DNA of 64,000 nt from Streptomyces radiopugnans. Lineage in GTDB: Bacteria; Actinomycetota; Actinomycetes; Streptomycetales; Streptomycetaceae. The DNA lies in contig NZ_FOET01000003.1 of NCBI RefSeq assembly GCF_900110735.1, positions 1-64,000 on the forward strand, given 5' to 3'. The position numbers were made by a program, and so were the translations under genes. This document shows, in pieces, positions 50,454-57,668 of this stretch (position 1 is the stretch's first letter; every line of letters starts with the position of its first letter). A model generated the notes under the pieces. It worked only from the letters and a program-made list of their open reading frames with translations. It made no database searches and was not told the origin of the DNA.

Positions 50454-51182
50454 TTACGGCAGGTCGTCAGGCCGGCCGGCGGGCAGGCCGGAGCGGGCGG
50501 GTGTCCGTGCTCGGCTCTCCGGCCGGTAGCCGTCGTAGTCGTTCCATCCGGCGGCCCGGTCCAGTTCCTCCCAGGTGGGCCAGGCCGCGCCCGTCGTCCG
50601 GCGGACGAGTTCGCCGGGCAGGCTGAACGGCGGGGCCTTGTGCGGTTTGGCGAGGGCCTGGCCGACGACCGTGTCGTGGAGGACGGCCGCCGCGTGCAGG
50701 CGGGGCAGCACGGCGTGGACGCGGTCGGCGTGGCCGGGCGGAAGGGCGTGCGGGTCGTCGAGGCCGAGGTCCAGTGCGGCCCCCGCCGTCACCAGGGCGA
50801 TCTCCGGGCGCTTGCGCATCGCGAGGTCGTGGTGGAGGTGGAGGGCGATCGCGTCCCAGACGATCTCGACCCGGTCGGCGGGCATCCCGCGCTCGGTGAG
50901 GAAGCGGGCGGCCAGGTCCGCGCCGTCGAGATCGAAGGACTGGTCGCCGTCGCCCTCCGGGGTGAGTCCCGCATCGTGCAGGACGCAGCCCAGGAAGAGG
51001 AGTTCGTCGTCGTAGTCGCGGCCGGGCAGCAGGCCGCGCCGTTCGCCGGAAGCGCGCCCGTGGAGGTAGGTCCGGAGGCTGTGGTTGAAGATCGCCGGAT
51101 GCTCGGTCCGCTTCGCGTGGCGAAGGGCCTCCAGCGCCAACTCGGTGCGTGGCAAAGGAAGTTCCTCGTAAGCGTCCGTCAT
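50454..51182 (-). CDS. HD-domain phosphohydrolase-like protein
   Basis: 242 residues. Metal-binding HD residues are visible as NHSLRTYL, LHDAGLT and AIALHLHHD, the arrangement of cyanamide-hydratase/HD-type enzymes. The ATG has CAGGAGGG upstream and lies 1 nt after the DUF3817 stop. Substrate unknown; HD enzymes hydrolyse phosphoesters or nitriles. Part of a three-gene minus-strand unit with DUF3817 and a membrane protein. Confidence 0.85.
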   Translation of the reverse strand: MTDAYEELPLPRTELALEALRHAKRTEHPAIFNHSLRTYLHGRASGERRGLLPGRDYDDELLFLGCVLHDAGLTPEGDGDQSFDLDGADLAARFLTERGMPADRVEIVWDAIALHLHHDLAMRKRPEIALVTAGAALDLGLDDPHALPPGHADRVHAVLPRLHAAAVLHDTVVGQALAKPHKAPPFSLPGELVRRTTGAAWPTWEELDRAAGWNDYDGYRPESRARTPARSGLPAGRPDDLP

Positions 51183-51183
51183 G

Positions 51184-51462
51184 TCATCCCTCCTGGATGC
51201 CGGGGGCGGGGGTCTTGCGGATGCGGCGCAGGGCGAGCAGTCCGCCGACGCCGGGGACGAGGGCGTACCACCGCGCGCCCGCGTCCGCGGTGGTCGCGGC
51301 CTGCCAGGCGGCGGCGATGACGACCAGGTACGCGGTGCCGTGCAGCGGGCCGGCGAGCGAGGTGACCGGCCGCGCGTGGACGGTGAGCAGGTTGGCCGGC
51401 AGGACGGCCAGGGTGGCGGCCTCCGCGCCGGCGGCGATCCGCAGGGTGCGCACGCCGGTCAC
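51184..51462 (-). CDS. DUF3817-type membrane protein
   Basis: 92 residues with three hydrophobic helices (AATLAVLPANLLTV, GPLHGTAYLVVIAAAW, ALVPGVGGLLALRRI), and the GPLHG motif common in DUF3817. Function unknown. The GTG start overlaps the upstream gene by 4 bp (GTGA) and its stop lies 1 nt from the HD gene. Confidence 0.8.
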   Translation of the reverse strand: MTGVRTLRIAAGAEAATLAVLPANLLTVHARPVTSLAGPLHGTAYLVVIAAAWQAATTADAGARWYALVPGVGGLLALRRIRKTPAPGIQEG

Positions 51463-51962
51463 GCCCCCGTGGTGGAGCCGGGGCGGACGATCATCAGGAC
51501 GACGACGACCGCCCACAGCAGGTTGAAGACGCCGGTGAGCATGGACAGCCGGGCCGCCGCCGAGCGCGTTCCCCCGTCGTCCGCCGCCGTACGCGCCCCC
51601 GCGCCGCCCGCCGGCCGGAGCATCCGCCGCTGGCCGGGGACGATCGCCAGGACCAGGACGGCCGCGGCGAGCGCGGTCAGGACGAGCGAGGCGACCAGCC
51701 ATGCGTCGGTGAGGACGCCGAGCCGCGCACCCGTGGCGATCCCGAAGACCGGGACGGCGATGCCGGCGACGGCGTAGTTCCGGCAGATCCGGTGCAGGAA
51801 CGCGGCGATACCCGCGTCCCGCCCCTCCCCCGGCTCCCCGGACGCAGCGGCCGAAGCGGCGGCCTGCCGCGCGTGGCGCGGGAAGAGGGAGGCGGCGACG
51901 GTGATCGGTCCGATCACCACGATCGCCGCCAGGACGTGGACGGACAGCAGCACCTTGGTCAC
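51459..51962 (-). CDS. Integral membrane protein (DUF2269-like), PadR-divergon
   Basis: 167 residues with four hydrophobic helices (VLLSVHVLAAIVVIGPITVA, YAVAGIAVPVFGIATGA, WLVASLVLTALAAAVLVLAI, LLWAVVVVLMIVRP). The N-terminal HVLAA...GP pattern recalls DUF2269. GTG start with GAGGAGA upstream. First gene of the minus-strand unit, divergent from padR across 82 bp that holds two palindromes. Confidence 0.78.
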   Translation of the reverse strand: MTKVLLSVHVLAAIVVIGPITVAASLFPRHARQAAASAAASGEPGEGRDAGIAAFLHRICRNYAVAGIAVPVFGIATGARLGVLTDAWLVASLVLTALAAAVLVLAIVPGQRRMLRPAGGAGARTAADDGGTRSAAARLSMLTGVFNLLWAVVVVLMIVRPGSTTGA

Positions 51963-51991
51963 CGCGGTCTCCTCGCTCCGGGATGAATACG

Positions 51992-52002
51992 TTGGCTGCC
52001 AA
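51992..52002. promoter_or_regulatory. Palindrome TTGGCTGCCAA (candidate PadR operator 1)
   Basis: Perfect 11-bp palindrome 30 nt upstream of the membrane-protein start on the minus strand. It shares the core GGCTGCC with a second palindrome 39 bp away. Confidence 0.6.
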
Positions 52003-52030
52003 TACATAGCACGGCTACGCAGCGCTTGTG

Positions 52031-52041
52031 TAGGCTGCCTA
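52031..52041. promoter_or_regulatory. Palindrome TAGGCTGCCTA (candidate PadR operator 2)
   Basis: Perfect 11-bp palindrome immediately before the padR start codon. Bound protein here would block padR translation initiation region and transcription, giving autorepression. Confidence 0.6.
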
Positions 52042-52044
52042 CTC

Positions 52045-52386
52045 ATGAAGGCCGACGCCGTACGCGGACATCTGGACGGACTGCTGCTGGCCGTGCTCGA
52101 ACCGGGGCCGCTGCACGGGTACGCGATCATCACCGCCGTGCAGCGGCGCAGCGCGGGCGCGCTCGAACTGCGCACCGGCACGGTCTACCCCGCGCTGAAC
52201 CGCCTGGAGCGGACCGGACTGCTGCGCAGCAGCTGGGACTCCGCCGGCGAGCGGAAGCGGCGCCGCTACGAACTCACCGACGCCGGACGGCGCGCGCTGG
52301 CCGAGGAGCGGACGGCCTGGCAGGCGTTCACGGCGGCGATCGGTTCCGTCCTGGACCCCGCCCCGCACCCCGGGCACGCCGGATGA
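52045..52386 (+). CDS. PadR-family transcriptional regulator
   Basis: 113 residues. A winged helix with LLAVLEPGPLHGYAI, the recognition region ELRTGTVYPALNRLERTGLL and wing RRRYELTDAGRRAL is the PadR signature. It is followed by a short C-terminal helix. The stop overlaps the next gene by 4 bp. It probably represses both arms of the divergon through the twin palindromes. Confidence 0.95.
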   Translation: MKADAVRGHLDGLLLAVLEPGPLHGYAIITAVQRRSAGALELRTGTVYPALNRLERTGLLRSSWDSAGERKRRRYELTDAGRRALAEERTAWQAFTAAIGSVLDPAPHPGHAG

Positions 52387-53063
52387 GCGGCGCCGGACGG
52401 CGGACGGGTCCCGCCGGGGAGCGCCCCGAGGAGTACGCCGACGAGTACGCCGCGGCCCTGGCGTCCGCCCTGCGCGGCCCGGTCCGCGCCAAGGCCCGTC
52501 TGGTGGCGGAGATACGCGAAGGCCTGGCCGACACGGTGGCCGCGTACGCCGACGAGGGGCTGCCCCGCGACCTCGCCGTCCGGCGGGCCGTGCGCGAGTT
52601 CGGCACCGTGGCGGAGGTGGCTCCCGCCTGCCAGCGGGAACTGACCGTCGCCCAGGTCCGCCACACCGCCCGCGCCGTCGCCCTGGCCGCCCCGCTCCCG
52701 GCCGTCTGCTGGTACCTGCTCCTGGTCATGGGGCACGGCTCTCAACTGCCGCTGGCCACAAGGCTGGTGACGCTTCCCCTGGCCGGGGTCGCGGCCGCCG
52801 CCGCGCTGCTCGCGACGGCCGCACTGGCCGCCACCGGCCCCCTCGCCCGGCGGCTGCCCACCCCGCGCCGGCTCCCCCGGGCGACCGCCTGGGCCGGCAC
52901 CGCGGCCGGTGTGTGCCTGGGCGTGTCCGCGCTCACCCTCGCGGCGTCCTCCCCCCTGTCGGGGAACTGGCCGCTGGTCGCGCCGGCGGGCGCCCTCGCC
53001 GCCGCGCTCCACACCGTGGTGGCGTCCTCCGCCCGCGCCTGCCGCGACTGCGCCCGCGCGTGA
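52383..53063 (+). CDS. Membrane protein with permease-prefix-like N-terminus
   Basis: 226 residues. The first ~85 (YAAALASALRGPVRAKARLV, EIREGLADTVAAYADEGL, AVREFGTVAEVAP) match the permease-prefix helical domain common after padR genes. Four hydrophobic helices follow. Function unknown; it is a typical PadR-coupled partner. ATG overlaps the padR stop. Confidence 0.85.
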   Translation: MSGAGRRTGPAGERPEEYADEYAAALASALRGPVRAKARLVAEIREGLADTVAAYADEGLPRDLAVRRAVREFGTVAEVAPACQRELTVAQVRHTARAVALAAPLPAVCWYLLLVMGHGSQLPLATRLVTLPLAGVAAAAALLATAALAATGPLARRLPTPRRLPRATAWAGTAAGVCLGVSALTLAASSPLSGNWPLVAPAGALAAALHTVVASSARACRDCARA

Positions 53064-53225
53064 CCGCCCCTCCGGCGGCACTCGCAACTCCGTTCCCCCG
53101 GTACCCCTTTCGTGCCGTTCGTCGCCGAAAGCGAGAAGTCGACACATCTCCTTTCCAGACTTGAGGGAGCGGGCCGTCCGGCCCGTGCGCACCACATCGA
53201 CCGCGAGTGACCGCAAGGGGGAAAA

Positions 53226-53582
53226 ATGACGAAGACGACCGGGAGGACGAGGAGAATCGCGCGTACGGCCGCCGTACTCGGCGGCGCGTTCCTGCTCGCC
53301 CTCACCACCGCCGCGCCGGCTTCGGCGACCGTGACGCGCTACCACGGCAGCGACGCCGCCCAGGCGACCGCCTACGCGATGCGCGCCTACGACGGCGAGC
53401 GCGACGGCAACGGCGTCTACGCCGACGCCTACCTGGCCAACGGCGCCCACGTCTCCCAGTGGGACGGCAACGGCGCGGACGGGAACTGGGGCCCGTGGGC
53501 GAGCTACAGCTCCCGCATCAAGCAGTTCCGGGTCTGCGAGGACCACGTGGGCTGCTCCGGCTGGACCTACTGGCCGAGCTGA
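53226..53582 (+). CDS. Small secreted protein
   Basis: 118 residues. A twin-Arg-free Sec signal (TAAVLGGAFLLALTTAAPASA) is cleaved near residue 34. The mature ~84 residues contain two cysteines (CEDHVGC) and many aromatic residues (WDGNGADGNWGPWASY). GGGGGAAAA precedes the ATG. Resembles small exported Streptomyces proteins of unknown role. A 10-bp hairpin follows. Confidence 0.82.
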   Translation: MTKTTGRTRRIARTAAVLGGAFLLALTTAAPASATVTRYHGSDAAQATAYAMRAYDGERDGNGVYADAYLANGAHVSQWDGNGADGNWGPWASYSSRIKQFRVCEDHVGCSGWTYWPS

Positions 53583-53608
53583 CCGGCACACCCGGCGCCC
53601 GTACCCAC

Positions 53609-53632
53609 GGCCCGCCCCACCCGGGGCGGGCC
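53609..53632 (+). terminator. 10-bp hairpin terminator
   Basis: Arms 53609-53618 and 53623-53632 are perfectly complementary with an ACCC loop, 27 nt after the small secreted protein gene. Confidence 0.75.
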
Positions 53633-53659
53633 GCTCACGCTCCCTCGGGGCCGCCCGCC

Positions 53660-53960
53660 TCAGCGGCACCCCGCCGCACCGCCCACCGGGGCCTGCCGGG
53701 CGGTGCGGGGGAAGAGTCCCAGGCATTCGTCCCGGCGGATCCCCTCGTGCACCTCCAGCCGCGGATGCCCGGCCCGCACCACGTCGCGGGCCCGGAGGTC
53801 GATCTGCCGTCAGGTGAACGTCTCGCCGGGGTGATCGGAGGCCCAGCTCCGGGCGTCCTCCCGGGTGGCGCCGAAGGCGATGCCCCTCGTCGATCTCCCG
53901 GGCCGTCGTCCCGCCTCCAGAGGCCGCTTCTGAAGCGGACGTATGGAACTCCCTTCCGCG
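53660..53960 (-). pseudogene. Decayed gene with frameshift and in-frame stop
   Basis: On the minus strand TAREIDEG reads into IAFGATREDARSWASDHPGE after a one-base shift near 53880-53887. It then meets a stop at 53810-53812 and resumes in frame as RQIDLRARDVVRAGHPRLEV until 53660. Third codon positions are almost all G or C throughout, as in live genes here. I do not recognise the family. Confidence 0.5.
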
Positions 53961-54038
53961 GATGGGCGGAAAGGCACCGGCTCGGCGGGGTCGGGCGGCG
54001 GCTTTCAGCCGCTCCGTGTGAACGGCGCGCAAACCCGG

Positions 54039-55043
54039 TCACAGGCCGGCCGGGCGGGTGGCGGGGCCGCGGAAGGTGGCGCGATAGCCGGTGGGGGTGA
54101 CGCCGAGGGTGCGCTGCATGTGCTGGCGCAGCGAGGCGGCCGTGCCGAAGCCGGTGTCGGCGGCGACCCGGTCGACGGACAGGTCGGTCTCCTCCAGCAG
54201 TTGCCGGGCCCGCTCGATGCGCTGCCGGTTCAGCCACTGAACGGCGGTGACGCCCACCTCCTCCTTGAAGCGGCGGGTGAAGGTGCGCACGCTCATCGAC
54301 TCGCGCGCGGCCAGTTCGGCCAGTGTGATGGGCCGGTCCAGGTTCTCCAGCGCCCAGGCCCGGGCGGTGCCGGTGGAGGAGCGGCGCGGTTCGGCGACCG
54401 GGCGCGGGATGTACTGGGCCTGCCCGCCGTCGCGGTGCGGCGGTACGACCGTGCTGCGGGCCGCCCGGTTGGCGACGGCCGCGCCGTGGTCGCGGCGGAT
54501 CATGTGCAGGCACAGGTCGATCCCGGCGGCCTCGCCCGCGGAGGTGAGCACGTCGCCCTCGTCGGTGTAGAGGACGTTCGGGTCGAGCCGTACGGCCGGG
54601 TGGAGCCGCCGGAAGTGCTCGGCGGACTTCCAGTGGGTGGTGGCCCGGCGGCCGTCGAGGAGCCCTGCGGCGGCCAGCACGAAGGCGCCGGTGCAGACCG
54701 AGGCGATCCGGGTGCCGGGCCGGATGCGGGCGAGGGCGTCGGCGAGCGCGGCGGGCAGCCGCCCGTCCGGGTACGTCTCGTCGTCCTCGTGGCTGGCCGG
54801 GACGACCACGGTGTCGGCCTCGGCGAGGGCCTGCGGGCCGTGCCCGACGTGGACGGGGAAGTCGGCGTCGGTGCGGATCACGCCGGGGGCGGGCGCGCAG
54901 GTCACGACCTCGTACAGCGGTGCGCCGGAGGCCGACTCGGCCGCGCGGAACAGCTGGTGGACCAGGCCCAGCTCCATCGGCAGCACCCCGTGGCGGACCA
55001 GGACGGCCACCCTGTGCCGTCCCGGGTGCGTGAAGACGTCCAT
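54039..55043 (-). CDS. GlxA-type AraC-family transcriptional regulator
   Basis: 334 residues. Residues ~10-185 are a DJ-1/PfpI-like amidotransferase domain (VAVLVRHGVLPMELGL, SVCTGAFVLAAAGLL with a nucleophile-elbow Cys). Residues ~225-325 are an AraC helix-turn-helix pair (ITLAELAARESMSVRTFTRR, VAADTGFGTAASLRQHMQRT). An alternative ATG lies at 55070. It diverges from an MFS transporter that it probably controls. Confidence 0.92.
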   Translation of the reverse strand: MDVFTHPGRHRVAVLVRHGVLPMELGLVHQLFRAAESASGAPLYEVVTCAPAPGVIRTDADFPVHVGHGPQALAEADTVVVPASHEDDETYPDGRLPAALADALARIRPGTRIASVCTGAFVLAAAGLLDGRRATTHWKSAEHFRRLHPAVRLDPNVLYTDEGDVLTSAGEAAGIDLCLHMIRRDHGAAVANRAARSTVVPPHRDGGQAQYIPRPVAEPRRSSTGTARAWALENLDRPITLAELAARESMSVRTFTRRFKEEVGVTAVQWLNRQRIERARQLLEETDLSVDRVAADTGFGTAASLRQHMQRTLGVTPTGYRATFRGPATRPAGL

Positions 55044-55114
55044 GGCCGGATTCTTCCAGATGTCGTCCATCCGGCCACTCGTTCGGGCCGGCCGGTCCGA
55101 ACAGCATCGGAGGC

Positions 55115-56443
55115 ATGACGCACACGACCCGCACCACCACCGAGGACGTCCGCACCGGCCGGGCCGCTCCGCGCACCGCCCGTGGGCGGCGCGTGCACCG
55201 GGCCTGGTGGGTCGCCGCCGTGGCCGCACTGGCCGTCATGGGCGCGGGCGCCTTCGCCACCATGCCCGGGCTGCTGGTCGAGCCGCTCCACCGCGACCTG
55301 GGCTGGTCGCGCGGCTCCATCGGCCTCGCGGTCTGGGTGAACATGGCGGCCTCCGGGCTGGTCGCTCCCTTCGCCACCGCGCTCATGGGCCGCTTCGGGC
55401 TGCGGCGCGTCGCCGCCGGGGCGCTGGCGGCCGTCGCCGCCGGGGCGGCGCTCACCACGGTCATGACCCAGCCCTGGCAACTGGCCCTCTACTGGGGCCT
55501 GCTGGTGGGACTGGGCTGCGGCTCCGTGGCGATGGGCTTCGCGGCCGTGGTGGTGGAGCGCTGGTTCGCCGCCCGGCGCGGCCTGGTCACCGGTCTGCTG
55601 ACGGCGGCGAGCGTCTTCGGCCAGTTCGTCTTCCTGCCGCTGCTGTCCTGGTCCATCGAGCGGTACCAGTGGCGCCCGACCACGGTGACGGTCGCGCTGG
55701 CGGCGCTCGCCCTGGTCCCGCTGGCGGGGCTGCTGCTGCGCGACCACCCCGCCGATCTCGGCCTGCGCCCCTACGGCGCCCGGGAGTACGCACCCCGCCC
55801 GGCACCGGCCCCGGGCGCGGCCCGCCACGCGCTGCGGGTACTGCGCTCGGCGGCCCGTACCCGCCCGTTCTGGCTGCTGGCGGGCACCTTCGCCGTCTGC
55901 GGCGCGTCCACCAACGGGATCATGTGGAGCGGTTTCGTGCCCGCCGCCCACGACCACGGCATGCCGCCCACCGTCGCGGCCTCGCTGCTCGCGCTCATCG
56001 GGATCTTCAACGTGGCGGGCACGGTCGTCTCCGGCTGGCTCACCGACCGCCACGACCCGCGCCTGCTGCTCGCGCTCTACTACGGGATGCGCGGGGTCTC
56101 GCTGCTGCTCCTGCCCTCCCTCCTGGGGCCGGAGGCCGACTGGCCCCTGATCGTCTTCGTGGTCTTCTTCGGACTGCTCGACGTGGCCACCGTCCCGCCG
56201 ACGATCGCCCTCTCGGCCGTCCGCGAGATCTACGGGGAGGGCGCCGGCGCGGTCGTCTTCGGCTGGACGCTCGCCTTCCACCAGCTCGGCGCCGGAGTGA
56301 TGGCGTTCACCGGCGGCGTCCTCCGCGACGCCCTCGGCTCCTACGACGCCGCCTGGATCGTCTCCGGTGCGCTGTGCGGGGCGGCGGTACCGATGGCGCT
56401 GGCGATCGGCGGGCCGGCCCGGCGCGCGGGCTCGCGCCCGTGA
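55115..56443 (+). CDS. MFS transporter (12 TM)
   Basis: 442 residues with twelve hydrophobic helices. The two halves each carry a MFS motif-A-like loop (MGRFGLRRVAAGA and GWLTDRHDPRLL). GMPPTVAASLLALIGIFNVAG is typical of monocarboxylate/oxalate-type MFS carriers. ATG with CGGAGG close upstream. Divergent from the GlxA-type regulator. Substrate unknown. Confidence 0.92.
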   Translation: MTHTTRTTTEDVRTGRAAPRTARGRRVHRAWWVAAVAALAVMGAGAFATMPGLLVEPLHRDLGWSRGSIGLAVWVNMAASGLVAPFATALMGRFGLRRVAAGALAAVAAGAALTTVMTQPWQLALYWGLLVGLGCGSVAMGFAAVVVERWFAARRGLVTGLLTAASVFGQFVFLPLLSWSIERYQWRPTTVTVALAALALVPLAGLLLRDHPADLGLRPYGAREYAPRPAPAPGAARHALRVLRSAARTRPFWLLAGTFAVCGASTNGIMWSGFVPAAHDHGMPPTVAASLLALIGIFNVAGTVVSGWLTDRHDPRLLLALYYGMRGVSLLLLPSLLGPEADWPLIVFVVFFGLLDVATVPPTIALSAVREIYGEGAGAVVFGWTLAFHQLGAGVMAFTGGVLRDALGSYDAAWIVSGALCGAAVPMALAIGGPARRAGSRP

Positions 56444-56526
56444 GGGGAGGCCGGGCCGTGGCCGGACGGGTGGCGTACGGGCGGCATCCGCGCCTGGCCG
56501 CGGCGTCGCGCAGGACGCCCCGCCGA

Positions 56527-56635
56527 CTACGAAGCGGTGTTCGAGCGCACGGCCGATCGCGTCCTGGACGCCTTCGAGCGCGGCGGCTCCGGCGGCGGGG
56601 ACGCTCCCCGGAGTGCGCGACGGGGCGCGTCGTAG
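56527..56635 (+). pseudogene. C-terminal coding relic
   Basis: The frame reading DYEAVFERTADRVLDAFERG has strong third-position GC but no start or upstream partner, and ends in TAG. It looks like the tail of a lost gene. Family unknown. Confidence 0.28.
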
Positions 56636-56736
56636 TACAGGGCCACAATCCGTTCGTAACTTTTCCGCTCACCGGCAGATATGCACGGCGGACGGCGATC
56701 TGCCGTGACCGGATGAAGGACGAGAGGAGAAGCACG

Positions 56737-56961
56737 GTGAGGCGGAACCGGACGATGCGCTGGTGCGGGGTGGCGGCGGGGGCCGTCGTGATGGCGGTCG
56801 CGCTGCCTGGCGGGGCCGCGTCGGCCTGGGCCGACGAGACCCATCACGGATCGCACAACGGGCCCACCGTCGCGCTGATCTCCACGGGGCAGATCGACGA
56901 CCCGATGGAGGACGTGCTGGAGCACGCAGCCCTCGTCCAGCGGGACCACCACACGGGCTGA
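56737..56961 (+). CDS. Small secreted protein (74 aa)
   Basis: Starts at GTG because GAGAGGAGAAG precedes it; an ATG 24 nt upstream lacks such a site. A signal peptide (CGVAAGAVVMAVALPGGAASA) is followed by a mature peptide of ~45 residues containing GPTVALISTGQIDDPMEDVL. That segment resembles a conserved small exported Streptomyces family without known role. A hairpin follows. Confidence 0.8.
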   Translation: MRRNRTMRWCGVAAGAVVMAVALPGGAASAWADETHHGSHNGPTVALISTGQIDDPMEDVLEHAALVQRDHHTG

Positions 56962-56975
56962 GCCCGGACTCGGAC

Positions 56976-57001
56976 ACCGGCTCCGGAGCGAGGGAGCCGG
57001 T
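56976..57001 (+). terminator. 9-bp hairpin after the secreted-peptide gene
   Basis: Arms 56976-56984 and 56993-57001 are perfectly complementary with an 8-nt loop, 15 nt after the stop codon. Confidence 0.65.
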
Positions 57002-57157
57002 CCTGCCCGGTGGGTTCGGACGGAGCCGGGCGGGACCGTCGCGCCGGAGGCGGCGGAGGCCGGGGCACGCACACGCGCCGCCCCCGGCCTCCCGGCTGTC
57101 CGGGTCCGGAAGGCAGGAGGCCCGAAGGCCGCCGGCCCGGCCCCGGACAGCCGAGAG

Positions 57158-57196
57158 CCCGGCGGAAAGCGGCTGTGGGGGCCGCTTTCCGCCGGG
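57158..57196. terminator. 16-bp perfect hairpin between convergent genes
   Basis: Arms 57158-57173 and 57181-57196 pair exactly with a 7-nt loop. It lies between the small secreted protein and the convergent GlsB-like gene. The rest of the 303-bp gap holds only the shorter hairpin. Confidence 0.85.
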
Positions 57197-57264
57197 CAGG
57201 TGCACCACCCGGGTTACGTGTCGGGGGCCGGCGACGCGGGACCCGCGTACCGTCCGGCCGTCCG

Positions 57265-57528
57265 TCAGACGCGGACCTTCGCGCGGTCCACGGCGGCGAC
57301 ACCCACCGCGGCCAGGCCGATCTGGATGAACAGCTCGATCCAGTCGACACCGCGGGTGTCCGCGACACCGATTCCGGCCGCGATGAACGTACCGATCAGG
57401 GCGGCGGCGATACCGACCACGATCGTCCACAGGACACCGATGTGCTGGCGGCCCGGCAGGACCAGCCGCCCCAGCACACCGACGACGACGCCGATGACGA
57501 TCGCGGTGATGATGCCGGTTATCTCCAT
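57265..57528 (-). CDS. GlsB/YeaQ/YmgE-family stress membrane protein
   Basis: 87 residues with three hydrophobic helices (IITAIVIGVVVGVLGRLVLPG, IGVLWTIVVGIAAALIGTFIA, WIELFIQIGLAAVGVAAV). The GRLVLPG and IGTF motifs mark the transglycosylase-associated/GlsB family, usually induced by stress. AAAGGG precedes the ATG. Confidence 0.93.
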   Translation of the reverse strand: MEITGIITAIVIGVVVGVLGRLVLPGRQHIGVLWTIVVGIAAALIGTFIAAGIGVADTRGVDWIELFIQIGLAAVGVAAVDRAKVRV

Positions 57529-57668
57529 GACTTCACCCTTTCGGGTCGGTTCCTTGCCTTCCTCCTTCCCTGTCCCGGCTCGGGCACACAAGGACATGTC
57601 AAGTTGTCAAAGAGGATCGCCGAGAACCGGCCGCCGTACCGGTCGGCACGGCGGCCGGAGGGCCGTGC

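Noticed and set aside
53583..55464. Extended minus-strand ORF joining the decayed gene and the AraC regulator
   Set aside because: It is in a different frame from the GlxA/AraC domains and has no conserved motif.
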